Assembly (NCBI GenBank): GCA_022414725.1
Contig: CM039464.1
Location: forward strand, 36,695,981 to 36,759,980
Length of the DNA stretch: 64,000 nt
From: Microglena sp. YARC
Taxonomy: Eukaryota > Chlorophyta > Chlorophyceae > Chlamydomonadales > Chlamydomonadaceae
Reading direction: 5' to 3'
Shown here: piece after piece, positions 9,315-38,790 of the stretch
How positions within the stretch are numbered: position 1 is the first letter of the stretch
Layout of the letters: each line of letters opens with the position of its first letter
Notes under the pieces: model-generated
Told to the model about the DNA's origin: nothing
The model's input: the letters and a program-made list of their open reading frames with translations, nothing else
Database searches by the model: none
Translations under genes and position numbers: made by a program

Positions 9315-11904
9315 GGTTAATTGGATAGGTTGTTGGGAATGTGTTATGGTGCACATCCGCCGCGATGTTCACGCGTATTTATTCGCTTTCCACGACCTTG
9401 TTGTGACAGACCCGTCGGATCAGCAGACCGCGACCCTGTTTGGGAAAATTCGAAACCCACTGACAGCGGTGGCTCAGCAGACTCGGCGAGAGCCTCATGC
9501 AAAGGAAACCGCATCCATCGCACAGACGCCCCTCATCCTCAGCATACCTCGGCGCAGAGCCTAAATAGATCTAATTTAAATGGCGCGCGCTTCGTCCTCC
9601 CCTCTACAACCATTCTCAGCACACTTCAGACCCCAGTGAATCAAGCAAACAAGCAGAAATCAGGGAAACTCAGAACATAGACGTCGGTCCGTGAGGCCCA
9701 AATGAGGTCGTATCCGCAGCTCCTAAGGCTGTCGGCTCATTCCTGATGACCGTGTCCCCCGCACCTGAAAGAAGCTCAGTGTACGCCGCATCGCCGTTGC
9801 GTTGGGCCCCCACGCTCGTTACCTTGCTGCCTGCTCGAGTCACCTGTCGTTCTGAGTGCTCTAGACTCGCTTCGCACACGCCGACACTCCACACCAAAGA
9901 AAACCCAGGATCGGCATCCGCCATGTTAGCATGGTCCTCCGCCAAACAGAATGTGTCCAAGCTTCTTGAGCTCCGTCCACCATGCCTAACTGGAAGGACC
10001 TGACTTGTTCCAACAATTCCACTCCGTTGCCGCTGACCCTCAAAGTAAGCTCAGCCAAGAAGGAGGCGCAAGCTTAAGCCTCCACCCGGAACAGCAAAAC
10101 AGGTGTTCTTAACACCCACCCAATTTCAGAATCCAGCAATGTTCAGGGTCATGATCTGGGTTTTCTGGAAAATAAACTCTATCGTATACATTTTATTCAA
10201 TCTTTTTCCTTACTATTATACCTACTTATACTACAACGCTCAGCCACAGTTTTGCTCTGTTACCACCATGCCATCCCCTTCTCCATTCATTCGCACATGC
10301 TCACCTCCTTATCCATACACTTCCCACTATAATACGACAATATTATCTCATACAACTTGTCCGTTGTGCTATTATATATCTTGATTCACATAACCCTGTT
10401 AGTACTTAAATAATCCCATACCTTCATACTAATACACGATCTTGACTGTCACACATATGATGTTTCAAGGACTACCATTTCATTATTCACACCCCACCTA
10501 CATTACCCCACTCCATCCATTAACATGGTCTCATCTCTGTGCCGGCCCCCCTCCTACCTACATCACACTTCATACACCGATTATCGTTCATATACTCAAT
10601 CTCATAACGTTGTCTGTGCCATGTGTTCATCAATTTGTATACACATAGTGTGTGCAATATGACTTCTTCGTATCTCCAATTTCGCCAGAAATCTGATAAG
10701 TTTCTGGGAGAATTTAGACCTTGGGCCTCCTCCAGCGAGTGAGAAGCATTCTGACGGTCTGAACTAAAACTGCCATCCCCTGAATTGCAAAACCACGACA
10801 TCGACCGTTATCCTCCCGACGATCTTTGTTACAAAAGCATTCACAATTTGCATGGCTCACGGAGGTGCCCAGGCCTCCTCGGTTTTTTTTGTTATCTTTT
10901 TACTCAGACTCCAAACTGACCATTTCACCATTTTCACCATTTGTGTTGATTAGGCAGTTCATTGGCACCCATCACTTACCCCCTCGGTGCTGGGTGGTAG
11001 TAATGGGTTGAGTATGAGTTGGACGGCTCACGACTGAGGGCAGAGATAACCGTGTCTGGGTGTGTGCATTCTTCTTTACTGACTCTGCTTACTTGAGCCT
11101 TGGTTACATCCTCCGCTCTGCTCGCCATCTTCGGCAGTAACATAGACCATTCATCTCAAATTATGTTATATCAGACCATATAATGAAGCAATATTTCCAA
11201 TCTCTCATATCACCGCTTCGATCATTGGCAAAGAAATACATCTCTGAAGTGTCCATATCCGCCTGCGGTAAGTCAAACACACAATATTTCCACGGGATCA
11301 TAAGCATATGGCGCTTACATCCGTCTTCTGCTAACACTCTGTACGCATGGCATGTGTCGTAGTATTGTTTTGCTACTAGGTTACTGCCATCCATGTTACC
11401 GGTACCCTGTCAGCAGGCGGTGAGAAGCCTCTAGGGTCAACATGCCATGAATAAAAGACAACCATCCCATTCTCTGGGACTCATCAATACAGCTCAGAGA
11501 GTCAGAGGATGTGCATGGCAGCAGATAGTAATCTCCTACCCCAGTTGTCAATCGCATGCATGTCTGATTATAACTTTTAGCCCTAGGTTCCTTACTTGAG
11601 CCATTAAATGCCGGTCTCTGAGGTCAGCATGAGAAACAAAATGAACCCTGATCTACCAGAATCATACCATGGTGTCGAATGGCACTACCCAAACAAAATA
11701 AACTTGCTACGCGTTTTGACCCTGCAGCGAGGAATATCTGAGCTGCGTGGCAACTGGATGCAATGTGGCTAGAATTGCACTGTGGACATTCAGTGAGTTC
11801 GCTATGGTCGGTGTTTACGGGGATACTGTACTGTAATTGTAACTTCAGCCTAGTCAGACTGGCCAGCGCCATATGATGACATATGATATCATATTCCCGC
11901 TCCC

Positions 11905-11950
11905 TATGTAAGCCCTGTAGCCCATTTGGCTACCCCTGGACTGTACAAAT
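11905..11950 (-). repeat. short dispersed repeat (GTCCAGGGGTAGCCAA family)
   Basis: On the minus strand it reads GTACAGTCCAGGGGTAGCCA followed by AATGGGCTACAGGGCTT. It closely resembles the copies at 1384 and 36905. Confidence 0.6.
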
Positions 11951-12397
11951 ACATATGTGTCTTGCTCTCGTTTGATTACATGTTCTATCAGCCTCCAGGC
12001 TGCTTACCGTATTGTGGGCCGAGGCTAACATGGCAACTCAACACTATTATACACACTTCCATTTGGAAAACGCGCAATTTTGTATCCTGTAGCATCCCTG
12101 CTAGTTTAATCATGGAATTGGAAACTTATTTCATATATACGTTACAAATATCAACATATTAATACTTTACATATGGGCGGAATAATCAGATTATGCGGCT
12201 GTCGCAGTGTCTATACTACATGTTTGGTATATTCTCGACGTGTTTACAGTCAAGGTAGGCCAAATTCAGATCAAGAAGCCTTCCTATGCCTCTTAATCAG
12301 ATTCGTGTCGGAGAGCACATTACAAGAGGAAGATTAGCTTGCTGTGTTAGTGCTTCTTCTTGCTAAAGCGGATCCTCCTTAACCAGGGAAATAATCT

Positions 12398-12447
12398 TTG
12401 TCGAAACCGGTTCGACAAGAAAAGTTTGCTGTTTCAGCAATCTTTTC
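12398..12447. other. two adjacent hairpins
   Basis: The first has arms TTGTCGAA (12398-12405) and TTCGACAA (12411-12418) with a 5-base loop. Immediately after it, GAAAAGTTTGCTG and CAGCAATCTTTTC form 13-bp arms with one mismatch around a TTT loop (12419-12447). No adjacent gene explains them. Confidence 0.55.
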
Positions 12448-12663
12448 ACCTAGAAGTATGCCTGTACGCAGGGTATCTTCAGGACCCCCAAGCTCTGATG
12501 CTAGATTTACAACCATTGTATACCTTGTGTCACACGTAACATACCTCTCTTAAGGTCACCCGGCACACCCACCCACCCCCACCATATCAACCACGTCCCC
12601 ACGACCTGTGCGACAAAATAGCTCATGGAGAGGCCAGGGTGGCATCATCACCGTGGCTAGCCC

Positions 12664-13060
12664 TCATGGGGGGGGGGGGGGGGGGAGATGGTAAGCCATC
12701 CACAACAGCACCCAACAATCGGCATCATCTTCTTCATTTTGCATCATTTTCTTGGCAGCACTCATGACCTCGCCTGCAAGGTTCAAGTTGAGAGCAATTT
12801 GTGGTGGTAGTGGTCGAGGGGTGGTGGGGTAGGGTGAGGTAGGGGCTGTGGAGGGTGAGGTTGGAGGGGTGGTGGTAGGGTGGTGAGGGAGTGGTGGTAG
12901 GGTGAGGGGAGGGAGGTGGGTTAGGGGGAGGTGAGGGTGGTGGTAGGGTAGAGGTGGGGGCTGGTGGTAGGGTGAGGGGGTGGTAGGGGTGGGTGAGCGT
13001 GGTGGGTAGGGGATATGGTAGGTGGGTATGGTTCTCAAAGGTTGAACAAACTGGAAGTGG
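12664..13060. repeat. GT-rich minisatellite with poly-G start
   Basis: A poly-G run near 12667 is followed, after anonymous sequence, by imperfect GGTGGTAGGGTGAGG units from about 12800 to 13020. The minus strand reads as proline- and threonine-rich low complexity. Confidence 0.8.
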
Positions 13061-13159
13061 CACATCCAGCATATCTACAGGAGAGATTCACCTCTCAGTT
13101 GATGATCCCTCATAATCAGCGCGCATCTGCTAGCTGCTACCGCACAAGTTGACTTTCCA

Positions 13160-14210
13160 AATAGGGCAACAACGAAGCCCCCCCCCCCCCCACAACACGC
13201 ACACACTGAATGGTTCTCCTCTGTACCTTAACCAGACGTACCTTTTCCAGTCGATAGCTTAAGCAGACTCCTTAGGAGTCCAGTGCATTGATGGCGACCT
13301 TCTGTCGGCATCAATGCATCATCTGCTTTGGTGTACGATCATGATGTAAAAATAGGGCAGACAAAGAAACCACCCCACCACAACACACACCCACCCCTGA
13401 CGCGTTCCCCGTGCATTCGTTACAAGACATACCTTTCAGCTCATCTTAGCAGACTCCTTGGGTCCATGGAACTTGATGGCGCCTTTCCCTCGGAAATCAT
13501 ACGACAGCTGCGTGAGCTGTATCCAGTATGCTCACAGGGCAAGCAGTGGCATGTTAAATCGCAAGAACTCCGTTCTCTCAGAAGGGCAGCAATCCTGGTG
13601 ATATTGCTAGCATTGGAGATAACAGAGGTTTTCAATCAGTATCTTAGCCACTGGGGTCTACCGATATAAGCATTGTGCGTTGTGTATGACAATGGGGGCG
13701 TCTTTCCTGTATGGTGCAGTGGCCCCGGCGCAGTTTGGGTCCATGTCCTCACCAGAACACTCCGTTCTCTAGAGTGGCAAGCTATCCTGTGTTAAAAATA
13801 GAAATATTCATTTACTGTCAGTGAGTCACTCAAGTGAGTCACTTCATCAAAGTAACAGTTACTTTTTACTTTTAGTCTTGTAATCTACGCTAGTGGGTGA
13901 AGTCCTCAGGGCAGCATTGGGCATGTCTCCGTGAAACATCCGTTCTCCAGGGCAGACAATACTTGATGCATCGTTGGAAGAACGGTTGCCAGTTGGCGGT
14001 CTCTCTGTCATGGCCTGGATTAGGTGTGTGTGTGTGTGTGTGTGCAGCTTATATGCTGTGCAATAACTCGGGGGTACGTCCCAGGGCACTGGGGTGGCTC
14101 GCGAAGGGCATTGTAACTACATACATGCAAGATCCTCTGTTTCTCCAGAGGGCAATCAATCCTTTGTTGGAAAAAAATCATTTACAAGTCAGTCGCTCCA
14201 GTGAGTGAGG
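13160..14210 (-). pseudogene. possible 3'-end remnants of the protease gene, tandemly duplicated
   Basis: Repeated segments lie near 13565, 13756, 13936 and 14129, each with a CCGTTCTC-like core. A second duplicated pair lies at 13165-13300 and 13355-13490. On the minus strand two segments read DCCPSE (near 13590) and QCCPED (near 13910), reminiscent of the CCP motif in the second half of granulin domains. A frame ending GPKESAKMS and a stop lies near 13450. This is where the missing granulin end of the upstream minus-strand protease could lie. The frames are short and I could not join them by convincing splice sites, so this is a weak call. Confidence 0.25.
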
Positions 14211-14394
14211 TGGTTGGGGTGGGCCCTGGTGGGCGACCACCTGGGAGAAAGCCTACGCAACTAAGTGTCTACCACCAGTATCAACCAAGATATCCACATG
14301 CACTGCGAATAACCTGTTTCTTCAGTCAGTCAAATAGCAGTGCAGTCAAGTCCTTAGTCCTGTAGGATGAAAAGCTAATGGGTCAGTGCCCTCA

Positions 14395-14665
14395 GGCAGA
14401 ATGATCCTTGCCAGTGATTTTTTTTCAAATCTGAAAGTGGGTTTCTCCTAGCATATTTTGTTAGGCCTCCTTTCCAGGGACGGCGATTTATGTGCTTTCT
14501 ATAGCTTTTATAGCTTTTAACCTTATAGGGCAATTTAGGGCAAAAAAAGAAAAACAACTTTTTTTTAACTTTTTTTTTATAGTCGATATATTTCGCAAAA
14601 CGGGGTCATAAACTAGCGATCGCTATATAAAGCGGAAATGCAAATCCCTGATCTTGCATCACAAA
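14395..14665 (-). repeat. dispersed GACCCCGTTTT element, copy 2
   Basis: Full-length inverted relative of 3296-3530. Plus-strand landmarks are TTTCAAATCTGAAAGTGGG, TTTAGGGCAAAAAAAG, ACGGGGTCA and ATATAAAGCGGAAATG. It lies in the first half of the 0.77 kb tandem duplication. Confidence 0.7.
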
Positions 14666-15164
14666 CAAAAACACGTGTATAAAATCAGGGGGGGGGCAAA
14701 AGACAGTTTTTTGACCCGTGTGTTCAAACGTATCCGAGTTCATGATGGGAGTTGGGAATTTGTGGAAGTTTGCACAAACATAATGAGGGGGGAAATAAAG
14801 TAAACAAAAAGGTTGACCACCTACCTTACCCCCCGCCCCCCCTAAAACGCCTTACCCCAACCTACCCTACCTAAGATGGGGTATGTCAAAATATCTTTTC
14901 TTTGCCCTCGATTATATGCCCTCACATCTTTCATGGGGTTGCCCAGATCACTGAATTATCCGCTTAGTTCATAATTTGGCCCGCTCTTGGGGTCAAAAAA
15001 ACTTTGGACACCTCAAAATCCTTTTCAACTTTATTTGTGGCTAAAAAAAGTTGAAAATCGTACCCTGATGATTTAAAGAAGAGCGTACGCAGCTTGTTCG
15101 TTACAGTGCAGTCAGTCGTAGTGCCTGGTAGCTTTTTGAAAGCTAATCGGGCGTCATGTGCCCT

Positions 15165-15430
15165 AAGGGCAGAAGTGATCCCTTGCCAGTTTTTTTTTTT
15201 CAAAATCTGAAAGTGGGTTTCTCTCTACCATATTTTGTTAGGCCTCCTCAGGGACGGCGTTTTAGTGCTTGCCTATACTTTTTATAGCTTTTAACCTTAT
15301 AGGCATTTAGGGCAAAAAAAGAAAACAACTTATTTTTTTAACTTTTTTTTATAGCGTAATTTCGCAAAAAACGGGGGTCAAAACTAGCGATCGCTATATA
15401 AAGCGGAAATGCAAATCCCTGATCCTGCCA
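15165..15430 (-). repeat. dispersed GACCCCGTTTT element, copy 3
   Basis: Second full-length inverted copy. It arose with the local duplication, so copies 2 and 3 count as one insertion. Confidence 0.7.
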
Positions 15431-15593
15431 TCACAAACCAAAAACACGTGTTAAATCAGGGGAGGGGCAAATGACAGTTTTTGACCGCCGTGTTAAAACG
15501 GTATCCGATTCAGATGGGAGTGGAAATTGTGGAAGTTCAAACATAATGAGGGGAAATAAAGTAAAACAAAAAGGTTGACCACCTACCCCCCTC

Positions 15594-15626
<33 letters not shown>

Positions 15627-15960
15627 ACGCCTTACCCCAAACCTACCCTACTAAGATGGGGGTAATTCAAAAATATCTTTCTTGCCCTATCGATTTATGC
15701 CCCCTCACATCTTCATGGGGTTGCCCAATCGCTGATAATTATCGCATAGTTAAGATTTGGGCCGCTTTGGGTCAAAAAAACTTTGGACACCTCAAACTTC
15801 CTTATTCAACTTATTTGGGGTAAAAAAATGTAATCGTACCCTGATGATAAGCTTATTTTAGAAGATGAGGTACGGCAGCTTTTTCTTGCCCCCCCCCCCC
15901 CCTCCCCCCCCACTACCACACACACCGTAAAATATACAATACATGTAAAGGGGGACTTAC

Positions 15961-33675
<17,715 letters not shown>

Positions 33676-34320
33676 GAAACTAAAACTTCCCAGGTACTGC
33701 AACAACTCGTGAGCTCGATTTTGATGATCAGGACTGTAGATGCTAACTTCGATGTTAACGCAATTTATCGCTCAATTGAGACCCTAGTTCTTGACGCTAC
33801 ACACGCGTGTGCACACGCTACAGTACAGTGGTTCGGTGGCACGCCCCGGTGGCGGTGGCACGGTGTAACCAACTGTTCGGTTGAAGTTCGGTTGTCGCAT
33901 CAGCCACAGATATTTGGCTTGATATTTCTAGAACCGTTATATCGGTTTGCTGGAAGAAAAAAAAACTAGCTCAGCTACCACTTCGCCCGACTTCGCCCCC
34001 AACACGTCAGCCAACTTATTCGCCCCGCCCCCCCCCCCCCCCCTGTACTAAAGTTGGGGGGGGCGAGAAGAATTCTGACCTGCGTCGATTTTGACCGGTT
34101 TAGAGCATAGGGTACCCGAGGCAGCTCCTAATTTTAACCGGCGAATTGGTAGCGCGCGGTAGTCAGTCTGTTATTGCGGTGATGTTTGAAGTTCTGAATG
34201 TAGGTGTGTAGCTTTGTGTTGGTGTGTGTTTTGTTGACAACGGAACAAGGTGTTCGATTTGCAAGAGGGCTACGGGGCAGCTCGGAAGCTGGGTATCCTC
34301 TGACTGGGCAACGAGCGACA
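33676..34320. promoter_or_regulatory. 5' flank of the protease gene (no defined element)
   Basis: About 350 bp upstream of exon 1 contain no obvious TATA box. A poly-C run at about 34027-34044 and a short G run follow. I cannot identify specific regulatory motifs. Confidence 0.25.
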
Positions 34321-34995
34321 TCGGGGGTCCGGAATCCTGACCCCATGTCAAAATTTCTCGCGCGCCTCGATCCTTCCATTCCAAGTATATACATCGACGC
34401 GTTTGTATCCCTGACCGCCTTTATTGATTGAATTCTGCCATTCGGTGCAACTTTTCTCACTAGACATTCTCAGAACCGAAACCTCTAAAACAGCTTTCTC
34501 GAGGGTGCGCAGCTACTTGTTCCAAAGGCCTCGATAGTCGAATATTGACCAAGCTAGTTATTCTGATCGATTTGGATTGCCGCGCATCGACCGGAGACGA
34601 AGGTCCGAGGGTTGCGAGAAGCCATAGAATCCTTTCGACTTCCGTTTACAGTAAGTCAAAGTTGCGAGGAGCTCAATTTGGCGCTGCTTATCCTCAATAG
34701 ACCACTGGCGAAGTTTGTGTTGTGTTTCCAGCTCCAGCCGTGCAGAGTTAGATCTAGGGTTGCATGCTGGTGCATTCTGAGTGAGGCCATGCTGCTCCAC
34801 TAGAGTGCTCCTGTAGCTCCAGGTAGACTAGGAGTCAGCTTTGCATGCATGTTCAGTTGTATGCCTATTCAGTGAAGGTTGTTGGGTGTTGATGTACGAA
34901 TTTCAGCCCCAGGATGTCAGCCACCAAGGAAGACAATTGTTGCATATGTGGGTCGACCCAAGCCAACCTAACACGACGTGGTAGGCGTGGTCTCA
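34320..34995 (+). repeat. duplicated module, copy 1
   Basis: Matches 38225-38790 in the same orientation with substantial divergence. Shared landmarks are CCCCATGTCAAA, TTTCTCGCGCGCCTCGAT, GCATCGACCGGAGA, GAGCTCAATTT and GTTGCATATG. The plus-strand frame CEELNLALLILNRPLAKFVL is conserved in pattern with LRELNLSLHICNGPLANLVS in copy 2, which hints at former coding sequence. Confidence 0.65.
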
Positions 34996-35012
34996 CTAGT
35001 ATTGCAGCAAAA
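34914..35012 (+). CDS. possible short exon or gene fragment, CCICG motif
   Basis: From ATG at 34914 the frame reads MSATKEDNCCICGSTQANLT then RRGRRGLTSIAA before running into a CA-rich minisatellite. A CxxC pair close to the N-terminus followed by a basic segment resembles the start of a small zinc-binding domain. The diverged copy at 38690 has CCI followed by a stop. I do not recognise the family. It could be a first exon or a decayed fragment. Confidence 0.25.
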
Positions 35013-35355
35013 ACACATGCAAATACACACATGCACATGTATATGCACATACACACATGCACACATGTGTACTTGCACACATGCAAACATGAACATACAC
35101 ACGTGCACATACATATACATATGTGCACATACATACATGCACACATGCACTTGCACACATGCACTTGCAAGTACGCACATGCACATGTATATGCACACAT
35201 ACAGATACACACATGCACATCTGCACTTACACACCTGCGCACTTGCTCACATGCACATACACATGTACACGTTTGCACACATGTACATACACACTTGCGC
35301 ATTCATACATGCACATACGCATATGCACATGCACACATGCGCATCCACACATGTA
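35010..35355. repeat. CACATGCACATACACACATG minisatellite
   Basis: Alternating CACATG, CACATA and CACTTG hexamers. All frames encode His/Thr or Cys/Val low-complexity repeats. Confidence 0.9.
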
Positions 35356-35769
35356 CTTGACCTTGAGTCCCGTGGTTTTACTCGACTATTTTGTCCGGTG
35401 TTTTTATACGTATACCCGGCGACGATTTCCCACCCCTGTGGCGCACTGACGCCGAATCTGTCCGTATGACTCATCATCATTTGGCCCACTGATGCCCTGG
35501 CTACAAGGGCTTGTTCTACATATGCCCCCTCTCATTCTACCTCCTCACACTTGTATTTAACCCGTCAGAATATTATGTTACCTGGCAAAATTACTGCGTA
35601 CAAAAATAAGTCCTCCCCTGTACGTGCCAGAAATCTGTGCAAGGTAACAATTGGCCCCAAAACCCAATACATCATATCTCCCACATCAATGCGAATTTTA
35701 GGACCCAATTTGGCCTATGTCCAAGATATAGCTTCCTCTAACTGCCTGCCAAATTTGGGAGCCTGCTAC

Positions 35770-35772
<3 letters not shown>

Positions 35773-35805
<33 letters not shown>

Positions 35806-35812
35806 CGCCCTC
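35773..35812. repeat. poly-C tract, 40 nt
   Basis: Uninterrupted C run. The flanking 35360-35770 and 35813-36520 show no recognisable gene. A poly-G run of about 20 follows at 36528-36547. Confidence 0.9.
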
Positions 35813-36904
35813 TAATTGGGCCCATAACTAGCCAAAAGGGGGGGCAACAAAACTTGTATAACTCGAAACGCTAATTTCGAAGCCTAAAACCGTTGCTAGG
35901 AGCCAAAGAAGAGGCATTCGATTGTTCCAGTGCAACACATTTTTGATACACTGGAACCAACCGAGTTTGGGTGGCACTAGAGTACACCTTGAGGGCAGGA
36001 CCCTCTCTCCACTCCAGTCCACCCCTCAATTTGTTTGGGAGGAGGCAAGGCAACCTAGCTAGGATTAACTAACTAAGCTAGCACTAAGCTAGGTTCCGGT
36101 TTGGAGATAGGTTGTGGACAATTTCACATCTCAGGATAGGATTCGGTTTCCAGACAAGAGAGTTTTGTGGGTTTCGAATTACCCCATGGGCGGGACGGGG
36201 CGGGAATGTGTTAGGATAAGGCGGGCAGAGCGATAAAATAACGGGCAGAGCAATAAAATGCAGGTTCGAGCTTGAAAATATGAAAATAGAAACAATACCG
36301 GTAACCAAATATGCTAAACACATGCCAGCTTCCGTGCAGCTTTCAGGCAGTACCCACCCTAGGCAAATCATAATATTACAGTGTATTTTTTACCCCTCAG
36401 CAGCAGTCAAAGAAACAAACAAGCTCACACATCTGTGAGGAGTGTTGCCGCCCGCCTTCATAAACTTAGGTTCCCGAGTTGTGCCTGCTCTTTTTGACTT
36501 GTTTTGGGCCAGTTAGAGGGAAATCAGGGGGGGGGGGGGGGGGGGGGTCGGATATAGTGGCAAGGGTCCCCAATTGGGAGGACAGCTAGAGGGGACCAAA
36601 CGAAAAGTCCGCCTCCCAAAATTGGTTGGACAGCAAGACGGAAATGGTTGGACAGCTAGAGTTTCGGGCAGTCAGCATTTACACTTACGCTTTACATTTT
36701 CCTGGTGATTTTGTTTTCCTCAAGGTGTTCTTTCACAGCTTAAAAAATTCCTCGTTTGATTCCGGATCTGGATTCGTGCGAGTTTCACTCATTTTGATTA
36801 CCGGTATACATTGAATTAATTTTTCACTGTAGCGCGAACTCAGGGACCCCGTCTGATGATTGTTTGGGGTTCAGTTCATCAATGCTTTCCTTTAAAGCCT
36901 TGAT

Positions 36905-36960
36905 CATGGTTGGGCAAGTCCCTTTCGCCTATTTGGTCTACCCCTGTACAGTAGCAACTA
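36905..36960 (-). repeat. short dispersed repeat (GTCCAGGGGTAGCCAA family)
   Basis: On the minus strand: CTGTACAGGGGTAGACCAAA, then TAGGCGAAAGGGACTTGCCC and CATGATCAAGG. It is nearly colinear with 17243-17290 over about 55 bp. A relative of the 2455-2510 sequence (CTCCTGACACAAACCAGC) follows at 37095-37165. Confidence 0.6.
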
Positions 36961-37439
36961 CCAACACTATACATGCATATCATTATTCTGATGAAGGGGC
37001 GAAGTTCTCGTATTCTTCCAAAGACTGGGGATTTTCCAAGTTATCTACATTTTCCGAACAAGTCACAGAGCATGGGCTGCAAGTTTTTTTTTTTTTTGTG
37101 AAAGGACTTTCACCCCTGGAGGTGGGTCTCCTGACACAAACCAGCTACACGGAGGATTCAGTTCGAATGGTGGTGGCACTCCTGCAATATGCAAAGTAGG
37201 CGCACTAAGGGTTGGTGGGAGATACCAACCCACGACCAAACCAAAATATGTGTGTGTGTGTCTATCGTCACTAGTCAAAACTCTGGCATTCTTCTTAAAG
37301 ACACCCGGAATCCCTGCAACGCAATGGACCCTTCGACGTTGCGCTGCCACGCGCGCTTTGTAGTACCCTGACACGCACACATTCACACTTTGCTGCAAAC
37401 GCACCTTCACACTTTCCTGCCGGGTGGATACCTAAATCT

Positions 37440-38110
37440 GGTATCGTTGTCTACACACACATACACACGCCCACGTTCGCACATACACCTTAGTTCAGGT
37501 CAGGGTGCTAACTATTTTAAAAGTATTTATCACTGTCTACACACACACACACACGCCCACGTTCACACATACACCTTAGTTCAGGTCAGGGTGCTAACTA
37601 CTTTGAATGTATATAACACCGTCTACACACACACGCACACACGTACGCACATACACCTCAGTTCAGGCCAGGGTGCTAACTAGTTAAAAAGTATGTATCA
37701 CTGTCTACAAACACACACACGCCCACGTACGCACATACACCTTAGTTCAGGTCAGGGTGCTAACTACTTTGAATGTATACAACACCGTCTACACACACAC
37801 ACACACGTACGCACATACACCTCAGTTCAGGCCAGGGTGCTAACTAGTTTAAAAGTATTTATCACTGTCTACACACACACACACGCCCACGTTCACACAT
37901 ACACCTTAGTTCAGGTCAGGGTGCTAACTACTTTGAATGTATATAACACCGTCTACACCCACACGCACACACGTACGCACATACACCTTAGTCCAGTTCA
38001 GGGTGCTAACTAGTTAAAAAGTATTTATCACTGTCTACACACACACACACACGCCCACGTACGCACATACACCTTAGTTCAGGTCAGGGTGCTAACTACT
38101 TTGAATGTAT
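37440..38110. repeat. about 83-bp minisatellite with alternating units
   Basis: About eight units of GTCTACACACACACAC, ACACATACACCTTAGTTCAG and TCAGGGTGCTAACTA. Units alternate between CACTGTCTAC and CACCGTCTAC types and between TTAAAAGTATTTAT and TTTGAATGTATA ends. The true period is therefore a dimer of about 165 bp. Confidence 0.85.
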
Positions 38111-38224
38111 CCCCATTAAATATACTACATTACTACATTACCATAATATCCACGCGCATGTTACTAAATTGATAAGTAATGTAGTCATTTTCAAATTCCA
38201 AATGCATCAATTGTATCCATGGGG

Positions 38225-38790
38225 AGCACGCGCGACATTAGGGGTCCGGAAACCCGTCCCCATGTCAAACTTTCTCGCGCGCCTCGATTATTTCAATTTA
38301 ACCGCACACATCGCATCGAATGTATCCATATGAGCACTTACTAATTGAATTGTGACAATCCGACGCAACTTTCCCCACTGAACATTTTCAAATCCGAAGC
38401 CTCGAAAATCAGCTTTCTCTAGGGAGCGCAGCTACTGCCCCCAAAGGACTGGATAGTCGAGTATTGTCCTAGGAAGTCATTCTATTCGATTTGAATCGCT
38501 GTGCATCGACCGGAGATGGAGGTCCGAGGGTCGCGAAAAGCTGTAGAAACCCTTCCGACCCCCTTGTGCAACATGCCGAAGTTGCGAGAGCTCAATTTAT
38601 CGCTGCATATATGTAATGGGCCACTAGCGAACCTTGTGTCGTGTTTGGGAGGTAAGCTACCCATGTTTTCCCTCAAGAAGCTCATCAAGACCGACGAGTG
38701 TTGCATATGAGGGTCGACCCAGCATGGCCTAAGACGACGTAAAGCTAGCCAATGGGGTCTCATCATAATCGCAGCATCAGATGTGGCATT
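38225..38790 (+). repeat. duplicated module, copy 2
   Basis: Diverged direct copy of 34320-34995. Its plus-strand frame MEVRGSRKAVETLPTPLCNM continues to KLRELNLSLHICNGPLANL and ends CCI-stop where copy 1 reads CCICG. It lies just before the macro-repeat array. Confidence 0.65.

Larger units (their letters stand above)
9315..12540. other. no recognised gene
   Basis: 9315-9660 lies upstream of H2B and would hold its promoter, but I cannot point to a specific element. 9670-10060 has open frames on both strands that match no family I know. 10100-10660 is AT/C-rich. 11905-11950 is a minus-strand member of the GTCCAGGGGTAGCCAA dispersed family, and 12398-12447 holds two adjacent hairpins. Nothing else stands out. 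Confidence 0.5.
14376..15850. repeat. tandem duplication of a 0.77 kb unit
   Basis: 14376-15140 and 15150-15850 match in order: CTTGCCAGTGATTTTTTTTC, the GACCCCGTTTT element in inverted orientation, AAAACACGTG, GGTTGACCACCTACC, a C-rich stretch and CATGGGGTTGCCCA. The second copy has a longer poly-C run (about 15588-15620) and many single-base differences. Confidence 0.8.

Noticed and set aside
9670..10060. Possible H2A or other histone partner beside H2B
   Set aside because: I compared both strands with core histone motifs and found none. The open frames match no histone.
34865..35489. Cysteine- and histidine-rich open frames over 140 codons on both strands
   Set aside because: They come from CACATG/CACATA hexamer repeats. 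Overlapping frames on both strands show the same low complexity.
37440..38110. CRISPR array, from regularly spaced repeats
   Set aside because: The spacers are not unique. The whole unit repeats, in a eukaryotic intergenic region, with no cas genes.
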